From contig SLFT01000439.1 of the NCBI GenBank assembly GCA_007124105.1, forward strand, positions 1 to 12,666: DNA of 12,666 nt, given 5' to 3'. The notes under the pieces are model-generated. The model was not told the DNA's origin, made no database searches, and saw only the letters and a program-made list of their open reading frames with translations. Source of the stretch: Candidatus Hydrogenedentota bacterium (GTDB lineage: Bacteria > Hydrogenedentota > Hydrogenedentia > Hydrogenedentales > CAITNO01). Shown piece after piece: positions 1 to 7,960 of this stretch. How positions within the stretch are numbered: the stretch's first letter is position 1; each line of letters begins with the position of its first letter. Position numbers and translations under genes: made by a program.

Positions 1-612
1 CAGAAATGCGCCGAACTGAGTTGCCGCCTCCGCGGTGGGGTCGATATTAACATCATCGTCCAAGAAGTCACCCACAATGTTAATCACCTGAAAGTCGCCT
101 AGGGGACTCACAAAATCAGCGCGATAATCCATTCGATCGAAAACCCAGCCGAGATACATATAGCTGGCACCGATGGCGCGACCGCAGTGATTGCCACTTC
201 CGTGGGTATAACCAAAGCAGGATTGACCGGCACGTGTTGGGTGATTCGCCGGGAATTTCATCCGTTCTTGCAACTCGCCATGGCGCGGGTCAGAAGGACA
301 CAACACGATGGCTTCATCAGTCAGGTATTCAGGGTAAAGTCCCCAAGTCCAAGGACCGACTGCGAAGGCGGTATTGATGTTGTCTGTCCCGTCGCGATAA
401 ACGCCCAGCATCATTGGCGGGAATTTTTCGCCCGGCGACTCGTTGGCGTACATCTTGTAAATCAGTCCCCATTGTCTGAGGTTGTTCTGGCATGAAGCGC
501 GTCGGGCCGCTTCGCGCGCGCGGGCAAGCGCGGGCAGCAGGATGGCAGCGAGAATGCCGATAATGGCAATCACCACCAACAGTTCGATGAGTGTAAATCC
601 TTTTCTTTGCAT
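1..612 (-). CDS. Prepilin-like protein with N-terminal methylation motif, DUF1559 family (partial, C-terminus off the left edge)
   Basis: The frame stays open for all 204 codons from the ATG at 612 down to base 1, so the C-terminus lies outside the window. The protein begins MQRKGFTLIELLVVIAIIGI: a short basic leader, a prepilin peptidase site between G5 and F6, Glu at mature position +5, and a hydrophobic helix followed by PALARAREAARRASC. Residues around 39-60 (NNLRQWGLIYKMYANES) match the region after the helix in the DUF1559 / 'H-X9-DG' pseudopilin-like family, which is greatly expanded in planctomycetes and related phyla. The start is fixed by AAGGAG at 620-625, seven bases upstream. Family knowledge predicts export, leader cleavage and assembly or inner-membrane anchoring by a type II secretion/type IV pilus-like system. 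The true role of these abundant paralogues is unknown. The diagnostic C-terminal motif is not visible here, so the subfamily is inferred from the N-terminal half. Confidence 0.9.
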   Translation of the reverse strand, partial: MQRKGFTLIELLVVIAIIGILAAILLPALARAREAARRASCQNNLRQWGLIYKMYANESPGEKFPPMMLGVYRDGTDNINTAFAVGPWTWGLYPEYLTDEAIVLCPSDPRHGELQERMKFPANHPTRAGQSCFGYTHGSGNHCGRAIGASYMYLGWVFDRMDYRADFVSPLGDFQVINIVGDFLDDDVNIDPTAEAATQFGAFL

Positions 613-644
613 TTCGAAACTCCTTTTAGGTTAAAGAAAACAAC

Positions 645-657
645 AAGTATGATACTT
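645..657. repeat. 13-bp inverted repeat in the prepilin gene leader
   Basis: AAGTAT-G-ATACTT is a perfect 6-bp inverted repeat around a single central base, 33 bp upstream of the prepilin ATG. On the minus strand it sits next to TATAAG, a possible -10 box, so it could be an operator. No -35 box is convincing, and function is inferred from position only. Confidence 0.3.
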
Positions 658-1084
658 ATAAGAACGTCACAGCACCGCGTAACGTTACGGGCAGCAGCTA
701 GGCTCATCTCTATTGTACCTGTTAACCGGCAGCCAATGCAAGCTGCCTGCCGTATCCTACTTACGGACATTTTGCGGGGGAAATTATAAGAATACAGCAA
801 CAAACAATCCTTCTGGAGCCCTTATAGGCTTGTTTTTCTTCGTAATCGTGTTTTCGTACGCATGTATTTGCGATATGCGTCCAGTCTTGTTTTTTTTGCT
901 TTCTTTTTATTTCGAGATTATGGCGTTGCCTTGTTGCGCTGGCGACGGACATTTCGAGTGGTGTCCGACCCCTTCGGTTTTGTGACTCCTTTCGCGAATC
1001 GTACTCCTTCTGGAGAATTTTGTTTGACTGCATGGTCGGTCTCCGGCTACTCTTTTTGGATGATGGTGCAACAATTTGTTCTAA

Positions 1085-1090
1085 TATAAC
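1085..1090 (+). promoter_or_regulatory. Candidate -10 box upstream of menC
   Basis: TATAAC differs from the TATAAT consensus at one base and lies 114 bp upstream of the menC ATG in an AT-rich setting. No good -35 hexamer sits at 16-18 bp, so this is a weak call. It is the best candidate promoter that I see for menCE. Confidence 0.25.
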
Positions 1091-1204
1091 TGTCTACCAA
1101 TACCCCTTAAGAGTGGACAGGATGGGTGAACGACGTCATAGCAAATGCCTTTGACGTTCAGATACGTTTGCCCTGTTATGTGGTGTCACTATAAGGACGG
1201 CGTC

Positions 1205-2278
1205 ATGAATATTTATGGAATTTCCTGTTATCGTTTTGTCCTTCCCTTGTGTACGTCCACGCATCTGGGCAAGGGTCTAACGACAACACGCGAGGGCATG
1301 TTGTTAGCCGTGGAAGGCGCCGGCGGCCGAACCGGCTGGGGCGAGGTCTCGCCGCTGCCGGGTTTTTCGCGGGAGACCCTGACATCGGTGATTGACGCTG
1401 CCCGGAGAATTGCTATTTCCCTGCGCCAATGTACGACAACGGCAGCATTGCGCTCATGCACGCCTGACGTTACCGGTTCGCCATCATTGTTTTTCGGGTT
1501 TCAGACAGCGTTGAACGCACTTACAGCGCCGGTGAACGAGGCCATGCGTGTGCCGTTGTGCGCGTTATTGGACGGCGCAACGGAGACCGTTTACAACGAG
1601 GCCTTGCGGTCGCGCCGCCTGGGCTACAGCGTTGCCAAGCTGAAAGTGGGAAGGGGCGTCGTGGACGAGGATATCGCTGTTGTACGCGAGGTACGGCGCT
1701 GTCTTTCCGGCGCCTGTCGTCTACGCTTTGACGCCAATCGCGCGTGGTCTTTTGATGACGCTGCGCGTTTTTGCGATGCGGCAGCCGGCAATGATGTAGA
1801 CTATATCGAAGAGCCGCTGATAGACCCAACGCAACTGGGACGGCTTTATGAGCGTACGGGCATGCCCTGCGCTGTTGACGAGAGCCTGCAATCGCTGAGC
1901 GCCTGTCTATTTTCCGGCAAAGACCGTGAATCGCCGCGAGAAGAACATCTGTTGCGGGACATTATCGCCGGCGCACAGGCGCTGGTGTGGAAACCATCGT
2001 TGTGTATGCCGCCGTCACGGATGGCGCTCGAAACGGATGCGCCCGTGGTATTGAGCGGCGCTTATGAATCCGGCGTGGGCACGGCTGCCGTATTGGCGCA
2101 TACCGCGGCGCAGGGCCCCGATGCGCCCGCCGCAGGTGTGGACACCTATAGTCGTCTCGCCGAAGATGTGCTTGTCCACCGGTTGCCTCTGGAAGGGGCT
2201 GCCGCGAACCTGCGGACTGTGAAAGAGAAACTACAGGATTTGAATATGGCGGCATTGACGCAGGTGTGGCATGTGTAA
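1205..2278 (+). CDS. menC: o-Succinylbenzoate synthase (MenC), enolase superfamily
   Basis: This 357-residue protein dehydrates SHCHC to o-succinylbenzoate in cytosolic menaquinone biosynthesis. The enolase-superfamily barrel signatures are complete. KxK (AKLKVG) puts the acid/base lysines at 145 and 147. The Mg-binding acids lie in FDANRAW (D176), YIEEPL (E202/E203) and AVDESL (D225). The second catalytic lysine is in VWKPS (K263). The C-terminal SGAYESGVGTAAVLAH (about 284-299) is characteristic of the MenC/OSBS branch. The start is set at 1205 because AAGGA at 1193-1197 precedes that ATG by 7 bases; an in-frame ATG at 1145 would add 20 residues with no family resemblance. Some family members also racemise N-acylamino acids, but the overlap with menE supports the menaquinone role. 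The rest of the men pathway is not in this window. Confidence 0.92.
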   Translation: MNIYGISCYRFVLPLCTSTHLGKGLTTTREGMLLAVEGAGGRTGWGEVSPLPGFSRETLTSVIDAARRIAISLRQCTTTAALRSCTPDVTGSPSLFFGFQTALNALTAPVNEAMRVPLCALLDGATETVYNEALRSRRLGYSVAKLKVGRGVVDEDIAVVREVRRCLSGACRLRFDANRAWSFDDAARFCDAAAGNDVDYIEEPLIDPTQLGRLYERTGMPCAVDESLQSLSACLFSGKDRESPREEHLLRDIIAGAQALVWKPSLCMPPSRMALETDAPVVLSGAYESGVGTAAVLAHTAAQGPDAPAAGVDTYSRLAEDVLVHRLPLEGAAANLRTVKEKLQDLNMAALTQVWHV

Positions 2279-3683
2279 CAAACCTTCCCATAGATTATAC
2301 AACTGTCCAGTGGCCATCCGCGCCGGTTCACATCCGACGGCGACGGCGCTTGTGACGAAGAAATCTTTATACACGTATGCTGCACTGGACGCAGCCATTG
2401 CCGCGCGGCAGGCATTTTTGTCCACCCATGGGATAGGCCGGGGCGATCGCGTACTGGTTGTTGTGTCCCCGTCGGTATCTTGCTGCGCGACCTTATGGGC
2501 TCTTTTTCGCCTGGGCGCGACGGCGTGTCCCATGAACCCGGCCCTGCCCGAGACCGCCCTGGCCCGAACCGCAGCGATGGTGGAAGCGCATTGGATGGTC
2601 GCGGAACAGACGGTCACACCATTGCGGCAGCCATCGGCTTCGACAGACGCCCCACAACCCGCATCAAAGCATCCTGCGTTTGCCACCATTGTGTTGACCT
2701 CGGGAAGCAGTGGCGCGCCCAAGGCGGCGGTACACAGCCATGAGAATCACCTCGCGGCAGCGCGGACGGCTAACCGGAACATGCCGCTGTCGCCGGGCGA
2801 TCGATGGTTGTTGTCCTTGTCTTTGTTTCATGTGGCGGGTCTGGCGGTTTTGTTCCGCTGCGCCTTGGCCGGCGCGGCGGCGGCGCTTCCGGAGGCCGGA
2901 CTATCGCTGGAAGACAACCTGACAACGTCAGGAGCCACCCATGTTTCGCTGGTGCCGACGCAGCTGTACCGGCTTCTGGAATCGTCCCGAGCGGCTGCCG
3001 CGCTGCGCAACATGAAAGGCGTATTGCTGGGCGGCGCGCCGGTTGCGCCGTCGTTGATTGCCCGCGCCTGGAACGCGGGCCTGTCGCTCACGCGCAGTTA
3101 CGGCATGACCGAGACTGCGGCGCAGCTGTGCGCCACCGCGTCCAACGCGTCCTACGAAGAGCTGCTTTCCGACGGGCGCCCGCTTGTCTCCAACACAATA
3201 CGCATAGGAACAGACGGCATGGTTGAAGTGCGCGGCGCGGCGCTGTTCCTTGGATACTACCACGGGAACGGCCATTGTCGTCGCCCCGAGACGGCGGATG
3301 GGTGGTTTCGCACGGGGGACATGGGACATTTTGACGCCCAGGGCCGACTGCATATTACCGGTCGCGCGGACGCCATGTTCATTTGCGGCGGCGAGAATAT
3401 CCAGCCCGAGGAAATCGAAGCGGCATTATGCGCGCTTCCAGGCGTGCGTCGCGCGGTGGTCGCGCCCCTGCCCCACGATGAATACGGCGCTGTGCCTGTC
3501 GCCTTTGTGGACAAACCACAATCGGAGGCCTGGGATGATGCCGCCCTGCGCGACGGCCTTGCGCCGCTTCTTCCCCGTTTCAAGATACCCCGGTATTTCC
3601 TCGCCTGGCCCAACACGCTTTGCCCGGGGATGAAACCGAACAGGAATCTGTTTGCCGCAGAAGCCAGGAAACGTTGCGGGTAA
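2271..3683 (+). CDS. menE: o-Succinylbenzoate-CoA ligase (MenE), AMP-forming
   Basis: The 470-residue protein belongs to the adenylate-forming (ANL) ligases. It would activate o-succinylbenzoate with ATP and CoA, the step directly after MenC. The core motifs appear in order: phosphate loop TSGSSGAPK (143-151), SYGMTE (276-281), the ribose-binding Asp in GWFRTGD (D350), the hinge region GRLHITGRAD (358-367), GGENIQPEEIE (373-383), and a C-terminal KPNR with the probable adenylation lysine K455. Length is normal for MenE. The ATG at 2271 overlaps the end of menC by 8 bp, and only a weak ribosome-binding site precedes it, so translational coupling is likely. The ANL family is broad, so sequence alone would not exclude another aryl or acyl substrate. 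The tight pairing with menC is the main support for MenE. Confidence 0.88.
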   Translation: MCNKPSHRLYNCPVAIRAGSHPTATALVTKKSLYTYAALDAAIAARQAFLSTHGIGRGDRVLVVVSPSVSCCATLWALFRLGATACPMNPALPETALARTAAMVEAHWMVAEQTVTPLRQPSASTDAPQPASKHPAFATIVLTSGSSGAPKAAVHSHENHLAAARTANRNMPLSPGDRWLLSLSLFHVAGLAVLFRCALAGAAAALPEAGLSLEDNLTTSGATHVSLVPTQLYRLLESSRAAAALRNMKGVLLGGAPVAPSLIARAWNAGLSLTRSYGMTETAAQLCATASNASYEELLSDGRPLVSNTIRIGTDGMVEVRGAALFLGYYHGNGHCRRPETADGWFRTGDMGHFDAQGRLHITGRADAMFICGGENIQPEEIEAALCALPGVRRAVVAPLPHDEYGAVPVAFVDKPQSEAWDDAALRDGLAPLLPRFKIPRYFLAWPNTLCPGMKPNRNLFAAEARKRCG

Positions 3684-3787
3684 GGAGGGCTTGAGAAACC
3701 GTGTACATTACCTGCGTCTCACCCGTCCATCACTGCGGAATACTCCAATGCCCAGAATTCGTTACTCTGATCGCGACCAAAGCGCGG

Positions 3788-3793
3788 TATAAT
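3788..3793 (+). promoter_or_regulatory. Candidate -10 box of the S8 protease gene
   Basis: This is a perfect TATAAT in the 262-bp gap between menE and the protease gene, 152 bp upstream of the GTG start. The -35 region is poor: the nearest candidate, TTACTC at 3762-3767, is 20 bp away. If it is used, the transcript would have a leader of roughly 145 nt carrying the hairpin at 3822-3844. Confidence 0.4.
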
Positions 3794-3821
3794 TAAAGAG
3801 AGAATTGAAAGTAGTGGGAAC

Positions 3822-3844
3822 AGCCGCTCATGGTTCTGGCGGCT
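3822..3844 (+). promoter_or_regulatory. Small stem-loop in the protease 5' leader
   Basis: AGCCGC (3822-3827) pairs with GCGGCT (3839-3844) around an 11-nt loop. A C-rich run rather than a T-run follows, so this is not an intrinsic terminator. It could affect mRNA stability or be chance; nothing ties it to a known riboswitch. Confidence 0.3.
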
Positions 3845-3932
3845 TCCCCCATCAACGATGAAAATCTGGAGACAACATTATCTGATACGTCCGACCGCCA
3901 ACGATAAGTTTTTTTCGGAACAGCAATAAAAT

Positions 3933-3940
3933 GGAGGGAG
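3933..3940 (+). promoter_or_regulatory. Ribosome-binding site that selects a GTG start for the protease
   Basis: GGAGGGAG lies just upstream of the GTG at 3946 (8 bases from the GGAGG core). The upstream in-frame ATG at 3931 directly abuts this motif, and initiation there would make the motif part of the coding region. I therefore place the start at 3946. Confidence 0.7.
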
Positions 3941-3945
3941 CATTT

Positions 3946-6720
3946 GTGAATTTTCATAGAATCGTCTTTTTGTGGGCGTTGTTCACCCTCGTGGGCTTTA
4001 TGGTAGTGGAGGGCGCGTACGGCCTGGGAACGGACCTAAATCTGGAGAGGCCCGGAGCGCGCGCGAGCGCTGTGCAGGCGCTACGCACACGGTCGGAAGC
4101 GCAAAAGGCGGAAGCGCTTCAGATCGCGGCGTTGCGGGGTTGGCCGGTTCGTGGGATCATCGAGGACGACACGGTTTACGAGCTCGTGAAAGTTGTGAGG
4201 GGCATACCCTATTATCTTATGACGCAGAACGCCAACGCGGCCATCACAGCAAACGTTGGGCTGGTGCGCGGCGTCGCGCCTTATGATGCGGACGGCGCGG
4301 GCGTTATAGTAGGGATTTGGGACGCGGGCGCCGTGCGTGAAACCCATCAGGAATTTGTGGGCCGCGTTTTTGTCCAGAATGTCACCACAACAGACAATCA
4401 CGCCACCCATGTGGGCGGAACAATTGGCGCGTTCGGCGTCGAGAGCGCGGCGATGGGCATGGCGCCCGCCGCGCTTATTCACTCGTATGACTGGAATAAT
4501 GATCTCGCCGAAATGACCAGTCGCGCCGCCGCGGCGCCCAATCGAGAAAGCGACGTTTACCTGTCGAATCATTCCTATGGGTTCGTTGCCGGCTGGGCGT
4601 ACGGCAACTGGTCGGGGGATACCGGTCGTCACTGGTTTGGTCTCTGGGACGAACGCGAGGATCGCGGTTTTGGCCAATACAGTGAGGAAGTTCGCGAATG
4701 GGACGCTTTATGCTATCATGCGCCGTATTATCTTCCATTCAAAGCGTCCGGCAACAGCCGCAACAACAGCGCCCCGGCGGCGGGCACGATCTTTTACTAT
4801 CTGGATGCTTCGGAGGTATGGCAGGGCAAAGAATATGATCCCGAAACGGACCCTCATGACAATTATTTCAAGGGCGGCTACAATACAATTCCCTACCGCG
4901 GCAACGCGAAGAATCTCATGACGGTTGGCGCGGTAAATGACGCGGTGGACGGGGGAACCCGCGATTTGGACAAGGCGACCATGACGGCCTTCAGCTCCTG
5001 GGGGCCCACGGACGACGGCAGGATCAAGCCGGACATTGTCGCCAATGGCTTCAGTCTGTACTCGACCAGGGCAGGAACCGACACGGCTTACGGCAATTCC
5101 AGCGGCACAAGCATGGCCACGCCGAACGCCGCGGGTTCCGCCGCGTTGCTCATGGATTATTACCGACAATGTTTCCCGGGCGGGGACATGCGCGCAAGTA
5201 CGCTCAAGGGTCTTATCATACACACGGCGGACGACCTTGGCAGGCCGGGGCCTGATTATGAATTCGGCTGGGGCCTGATGAATACGGCGGCGGCGGCGGA
5301 CCACATAAAAGCGCGTCACGAAAATGAAGCCGCCCTGTTTATGGTGGAAGATATGCTGACTGCGGATATTCCCGAATGGACACAAACTTTTTACTGGGAA
5401 GCCGGATACCCCATCAAAGCGACGCTGTCCTGGACCGACCCGCCTGGACTCGCCCAAGACGCGCTGAACGCGACCACGCCCGCGCTCGTGCATGATCTGG
5501 ATTTGCGAATCATTGCCCCCGACAGTTCCACGGTCTATTTTCCCTATGTGCTCGAGCCCGCAAACCCCGCCGCCGACGCTGTCACTGGGGACAATATGCT
5601 GGATAATGTCGAACAGGTATATGTGGCGTATCCGGTTCTGTCCGGAGAATACACCATCCAAGTAACACACAAAGGCGCACTTACGGCGGCCCAACAATAT
5701 TTTTCATTAATGGTGGGCGGCCCGGACGGACCGGCGCCCACCGGAAACGTCGCCACCGCCCGCTATACCGAAGGGGTTATTCCCACGGACCTCGCGTTTC
5801 AAGAAGTCGGCGATTCGTCTGTCTGTCCGGGAACGCTCGAGGTGCCGGTTCCGCATGACGCGGTTGTTGAGTCCGTTGATGTAACATACACAATGGCGGC
5901 CTCGCGCGGCGGCAGAATACAAGACCAGCGCTCACAGTTGCGTTGCGTCTCACCCGGCGGATTCAGTGAGTCCGAAGTTTTTGAGGGCGTCGGCGGCGGC
6001 AGCGGTACGTATGTTTACACGCGGACGGGTCTTGATATCGCCAACGGCGTGTCTGGATTGGGAGCCCTCAGTTTTGAACTTCATGCGGGCAGAACCCGAG
6101 GCGGCCCTGGATGCAGCAGTTTCAATTGTGTTGTCAACGACACCTGGGTTGTCACGGCGCATTATTCCCGGCCTGATACGCTGTGCGCGGCGCTGAACAA
6201 TTGCGACCTGGTCTGGACAAGCAGCGGCTATTTCCCGTGGAGCGCCCAATCCGCGGTGAGCTCCGACAATGACGCCGCGGCTCAAAGCGGTCCTGTTTCT
6301 CAAGGTCGCGGTTCCTGGCTGGATACCGTCGCGGACGCGTCCGGTGAAATTTCGTTTTGGTGGAAGGTGTCGTCAGAAGAAGGTGTTGATTTCCTCGAGT
6401 TCCATATAGACGGCGTTCTTGCGGAACACATTTCCGGCGAGGTTGACTGGCAACAGCGTATTTACGCTGTTGACGACGGCGCACTTCTGAGATGGCAGTA
6501 CAGTAAGAATGGCGGCAACAGCATCGGCGCTGATTGCGGCTGGGTTGATCAGGTCGTTTTAACGCCCCTGGCGCCTATCGAGGGCGAAGGCGAACCCATT
6601 GAAGGTGAAGAGGCATCCGTGCCCGGTTCTGGCGCGGTCGGTCTGCTGGCCGTCGCCCTGGCAATGATCGTAGCAGGCGCGGCAGCAATAAAGTTGTCAA
6701 GGGCGGGTCTTGAGCCGTAA
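3946..6720 (+). CDS. Secreted subtilisin-family (S8) serine protease with C-terminal sorting/anchor signal
   Basis: The product has 924 residues from the GTG start. Residues 1-28 form a signal peptide (MNFHR, then a hydrophobic core, then EGAYG). Residues about 30-110 look like a propeptide. The S8 catalytic set is complete: D126 in GIWDAG, H152 in HATHVGGTI, oxyanion-hole N270 in KASGN, and S389 in SSGTSMATP, with the usual FSSWGPT-KPDIVA stretch (349-366). Between His and Asn there is a long Trp-rich insertion (about 180-265). Residues about 460-592 resemble the beta-sandwich that follows the catalytic domain in KP-43-like subtilases. Residues about 600-740 are an unassigned beta-rich, Cys-containing region. 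Residues about 750-873 (ISFWWKVSSEEGVDFLEFHI) match a module often found in secreted proteins of PVC-type bacteria. The protein ends with EGEGEPIEGEE, VPGSG, a hydrophobic helix (about 896-914) and KLSR, the layout of a PEP-CTERM-like sorting signal. Substrate is unknown; an outer-surface or extracellular role is inferred. Confidence 0.9.
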   Translation: MNFHRIVFLWALFTLVGFMVVEGAYGLGTDLNLERPGARASAVQALRTRSEAQKAEALQIAALRGWPVRGIIEDDTVYELVKVVRGIPYYLMTQNANAAITANVGLVRGVAPYDADGAGVIVGIWDAGAVRETHQEFVGRVFVQNVTTTDNHATHVGGTIGAFGVESAAMGMAPAALIHSYDWNNDLAEMTSRAAAAPNRESDVYLSNHSYGFVAGWAYGNWSGDTGRHWFGLWDEREDRGFGQYSEEVREWDALCYHAPYYLPFKASGNSRNNSAPAAGTIFYYLDASEVWQGKEYDPETDPHDNYFKGGYNTIPYRGNAKNLMTVGAVNDAVDGGTRDLDKATMTAFSSWGPTDDGRIKPDIVANGFSLYSTRAGTDTAYGNSSGTSMATPNAAGSAALLMDYYRQCFPGGDMRASTLKGLIIHTADDLGRPGPDYEFGWGLMNTAAAADHIKARHENEAALFMVEDMLTADIPEWTQTFYWEAGYPIKATLSWTDPPGLAQDALNATTPALVHDLDLRIIAPDSSTVYFPYVLEPANPAADAVTGDNMLDNVEQVYVAYPVLSGEYTIQVTHKGALTAAQQYFSLMVGGPDGPAPTGNVATARYTEGVIPTDLAFQEVGDSSVCPGTLEVPVPHDAVVESVDVTYTMAASRGGRIQDQRSQLRCVSPGGFSESEVFEGVGGGSGTYVYTRTGLDIANGVSGLGALSFELHAGRTRGGPGCSSFNCVVNDTWVVTAHYSRPDTLCAALNNCDLVWTSSGYFPWSAQSAVSSDNDAAAQSGPVSQGRGSWLDTVADASGEISFWWKVSSEEGVDFLEFHIDGVLAEHISGEVDWQQRIYAVDDGALLRWQYSKNGGNSIGADCGWVDQVVLTPLAPIEGEGEPIEGEEASVPGSGAVGLLAVALAMIVAGAAAIKLSRAGLEP

Positions 6721-6806
6721 GAACACCACAGGATGTTCGCTGACGACGCTGCGCTTCCTCCGAAAATCATTTTTTTGTGTGTTGTTTATGCTGTAGCGCC
6801 CGGGCG
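6721..6806. other. Convergent spacer between the protease gene and pheA, with two weak inverted repeats
   Basis: The 86 bp separate two genes that are transcribed towards each other. One inverted repeat spans 6721-6738. Its 7-bp stem is complete only on the minus strand, where it has one G-U pair (GAACATC/GGTGTTC); on the plus strand the same position is a C-A mismatch. A 10-bp palindrome, CGCCCGGGCG, at 6797-6806 touches the pheA stop codon. Neither is followed by a proper T-run on the relevant strand; a T-run at 6770-6776 has no stem directly before it. Termination here is plausible but not demonstrated. Confidence 0.35.
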
Positions 6807-7901
6807 TTACTCCTGCAATTCCGCGCGTGGAAAGGAGCCGAGCACTTTCAGGTTGCGCGCATATTCGCTTGATTCCTCGATTACATCCTGCACCACCTGG
6901 TCTTCAATGTGCCCAAGAAAGTCTATGAAAAATACGTACTCCCATGCCTTTTGCTGGGAGGGGCGCGATTCGATGCGGGTCAGGTTGATATTGCGGCGCG
7001 AAAAAGGAAGCAACAGGTCATAAAGCGCGCCGGGCTTGTCTTTGACCCACACGAGAATGGATGTCTTGTCGTCGCCGGTGCGTTTCACAATCTGGTGACC
7101 GATTACGACAAATCGCGTGTAGTTGTGGGGCGCGTCCTCGATGCGTTCGACCAGAATATCCAGATTATACGTTTGCGCGGCGAGTCGGCTGGCGATGGCG
7201 GCGGTGTGACGCTCTTCCCCGGCGCGACGCGCGGCTTCCGCCGTGCTGCTGACCTCGACGAGTTCGGCGTTGGGAAGGTTTGCCCGCAGCCAATTGCGGC
7301 ATTGCAGCAGGGCGTTGTCTTTTGAATAGACGCGTTTTATATTGGACAGATTACAGGTGGCCATAAGATTCTGCGTAATGTGCAGCAACACTTCATTGAC
7401 AATTTTCAGATTGGAGGAAATAAATCGGTCCAGGATATCGCTGACGGAACCGCCCATGGAACTTTCGACGGGCACCACGCCATAATCAATGCGTTTGCGT
7501 TCCACCTCGGTGAATACGTCGGGAAAAGAGGGCAGGGGCAGGTATTCGGCTGCGGCGCCGAAAATTCGCAGCGCGGCCATGTGACTGAACGTGTCGCGGG
7601 GCCCTAGAAAAGCGACACTGGTGGGTTTTTCAAGGGCGCGTATGGCGCTGATGATTTCGCGATAAATCGCCTGTACCGCTTTGTCGTCCAGGGGGCCGCT
7701 GTTGCATGCCGACAACTTCTTAAACACCATCTTTTCGCGTTCAGGCACATAGATGGGGCTTTGTGCGCTGCGTTTCAGATCGCCAATGGCCTGGGCCGCC
7801 TGGGCGCGTTCGTTCAGCGCCTCAATAATCCGCGTATCAAGCGCGTCTATCTTGTCTCGGAGCTCATCCAGATTCAAAACATGTTTCCCTCTTGGTTGCA
7901 T
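6807..7901 (-). CDS. pheA: Bifunctional chorismate mutase / prephenate dehydratase (P-protein)
   Basis: The 364-residue product would convert chorismate to prephenate and then to phenylpyruvate, the committed route to phenylalanine. Three domains are visible. The AroQ-type chorismate mutase (about 9-92) has LDELRDKIDALD, K43 and the R55/E56 pair. The prephenate dehydratase (about 95-270) has GPRDTFSHMAA, VPVESSMGGSV (where an Asn is usual at the first Ser) and NYTRF with catalytic T262. The ACT domain (about 280-360) carries both GALYDLL and ESRPSQQKAWEY, the motifs for phenylalanine binding, so feedback inhibition is expected. The start is uncertain. The ATG at 7901 has a poor ribosome-binding site, whereas TTG at 7877 follows AGAGGG by 9 bases and gives MNLDELRDKID, the usual family N-terminus. 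It is last in the minus-strand run, 121 bp after the helicase gene. Confidence 0.93.
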   Translation of the reverse strand: MQPRGKHVLNLDELRDKIDALDTRIIEALNERAQAAQAIGDLKRSAQSPIYVPEREKMVFKKLSACNSGPLDDKAVQAIYREIISAIRALEKPTSVAFLGPRDTFSHMAALRIFGAAAEYLPLPSFPDVFTEVERKRIDYGVVPVESSMGGSVSDILDRFISSNLKIVNEVLLHITQNLMATCNLSNIKRVYSKDNALLQCRNWLRANLPNAELVEVSSTAEAARRAGEERHTAAIASRLAAQTYNLDILVERIEDAPHNYTRFVVIGHQIVKRTGDDKTSILVWVKDKPGALYDLLLPFSRRNINLTRIESRPSQQKAWEYVFFIDFLGHIEDQVVQDVIEESSEYARNLKVLGSFPRAELQE

Positions 7902-7960
7902 GGCTGTTTTGCGACCCTGTTGCCGCCTGCCGTCGTCCAGCGTTTTACCGCATCCGCGAC

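Larger units (their letters stand above)
613..1204. other. Long AT-richer intergenic region between divergent genes
   Basis: This stretch separates the minus-strand prepilin gene from plus-strand menC. No open frame in it has a convincing ribosome-binding site or family resemblance. It contains T-rich tracts around 890-912 and several short inverted repeats: AAGTAT/ATACTT at 645-657, the perfect palindrome CGTAACGTTACG at 678-689, GGCAGC/GCTGCC at 728-747, and CGGACA/TGTCCG at 946-967. The 10-mer CCTTCTGGAG occurs twice, near 811 and near 1009. It presumably holds divergent promoters and may hold the remnant of something lost, but I recognise no RNA gene or mobile element. Confidence 0.6.

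Noticed and set aside
187..495. 102-codon plus-strand frame at the left end
   Set aside because: It lies antisense to the prepilin-like gene, which has a clear N-terminal motif and ribosome-binding site.
806..838. Possible intrinsic terminator (GAGCC/GGCTT then a T-run) on the plus strand
   Set aside because: The stem is only about 5 bp with a G-T pair, and no plus-strand gene lies upstream in the window for it to terminate.
1145..1204. Upstream ATG start of menC adding 20 residues
   Set aside because: The added residues do not resemble the family N-terminus, and the ribosome-binding site AAGGA is placed for the ATG at 1205.
4708..5697. 329-codon open frame on the minus strand inside the protease gene
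   Set aside because: It is antisense to the S8 catalytic domain, is Arg/Val/Gly-rich without family resemblance and has no ribosome-binding site that I can see.
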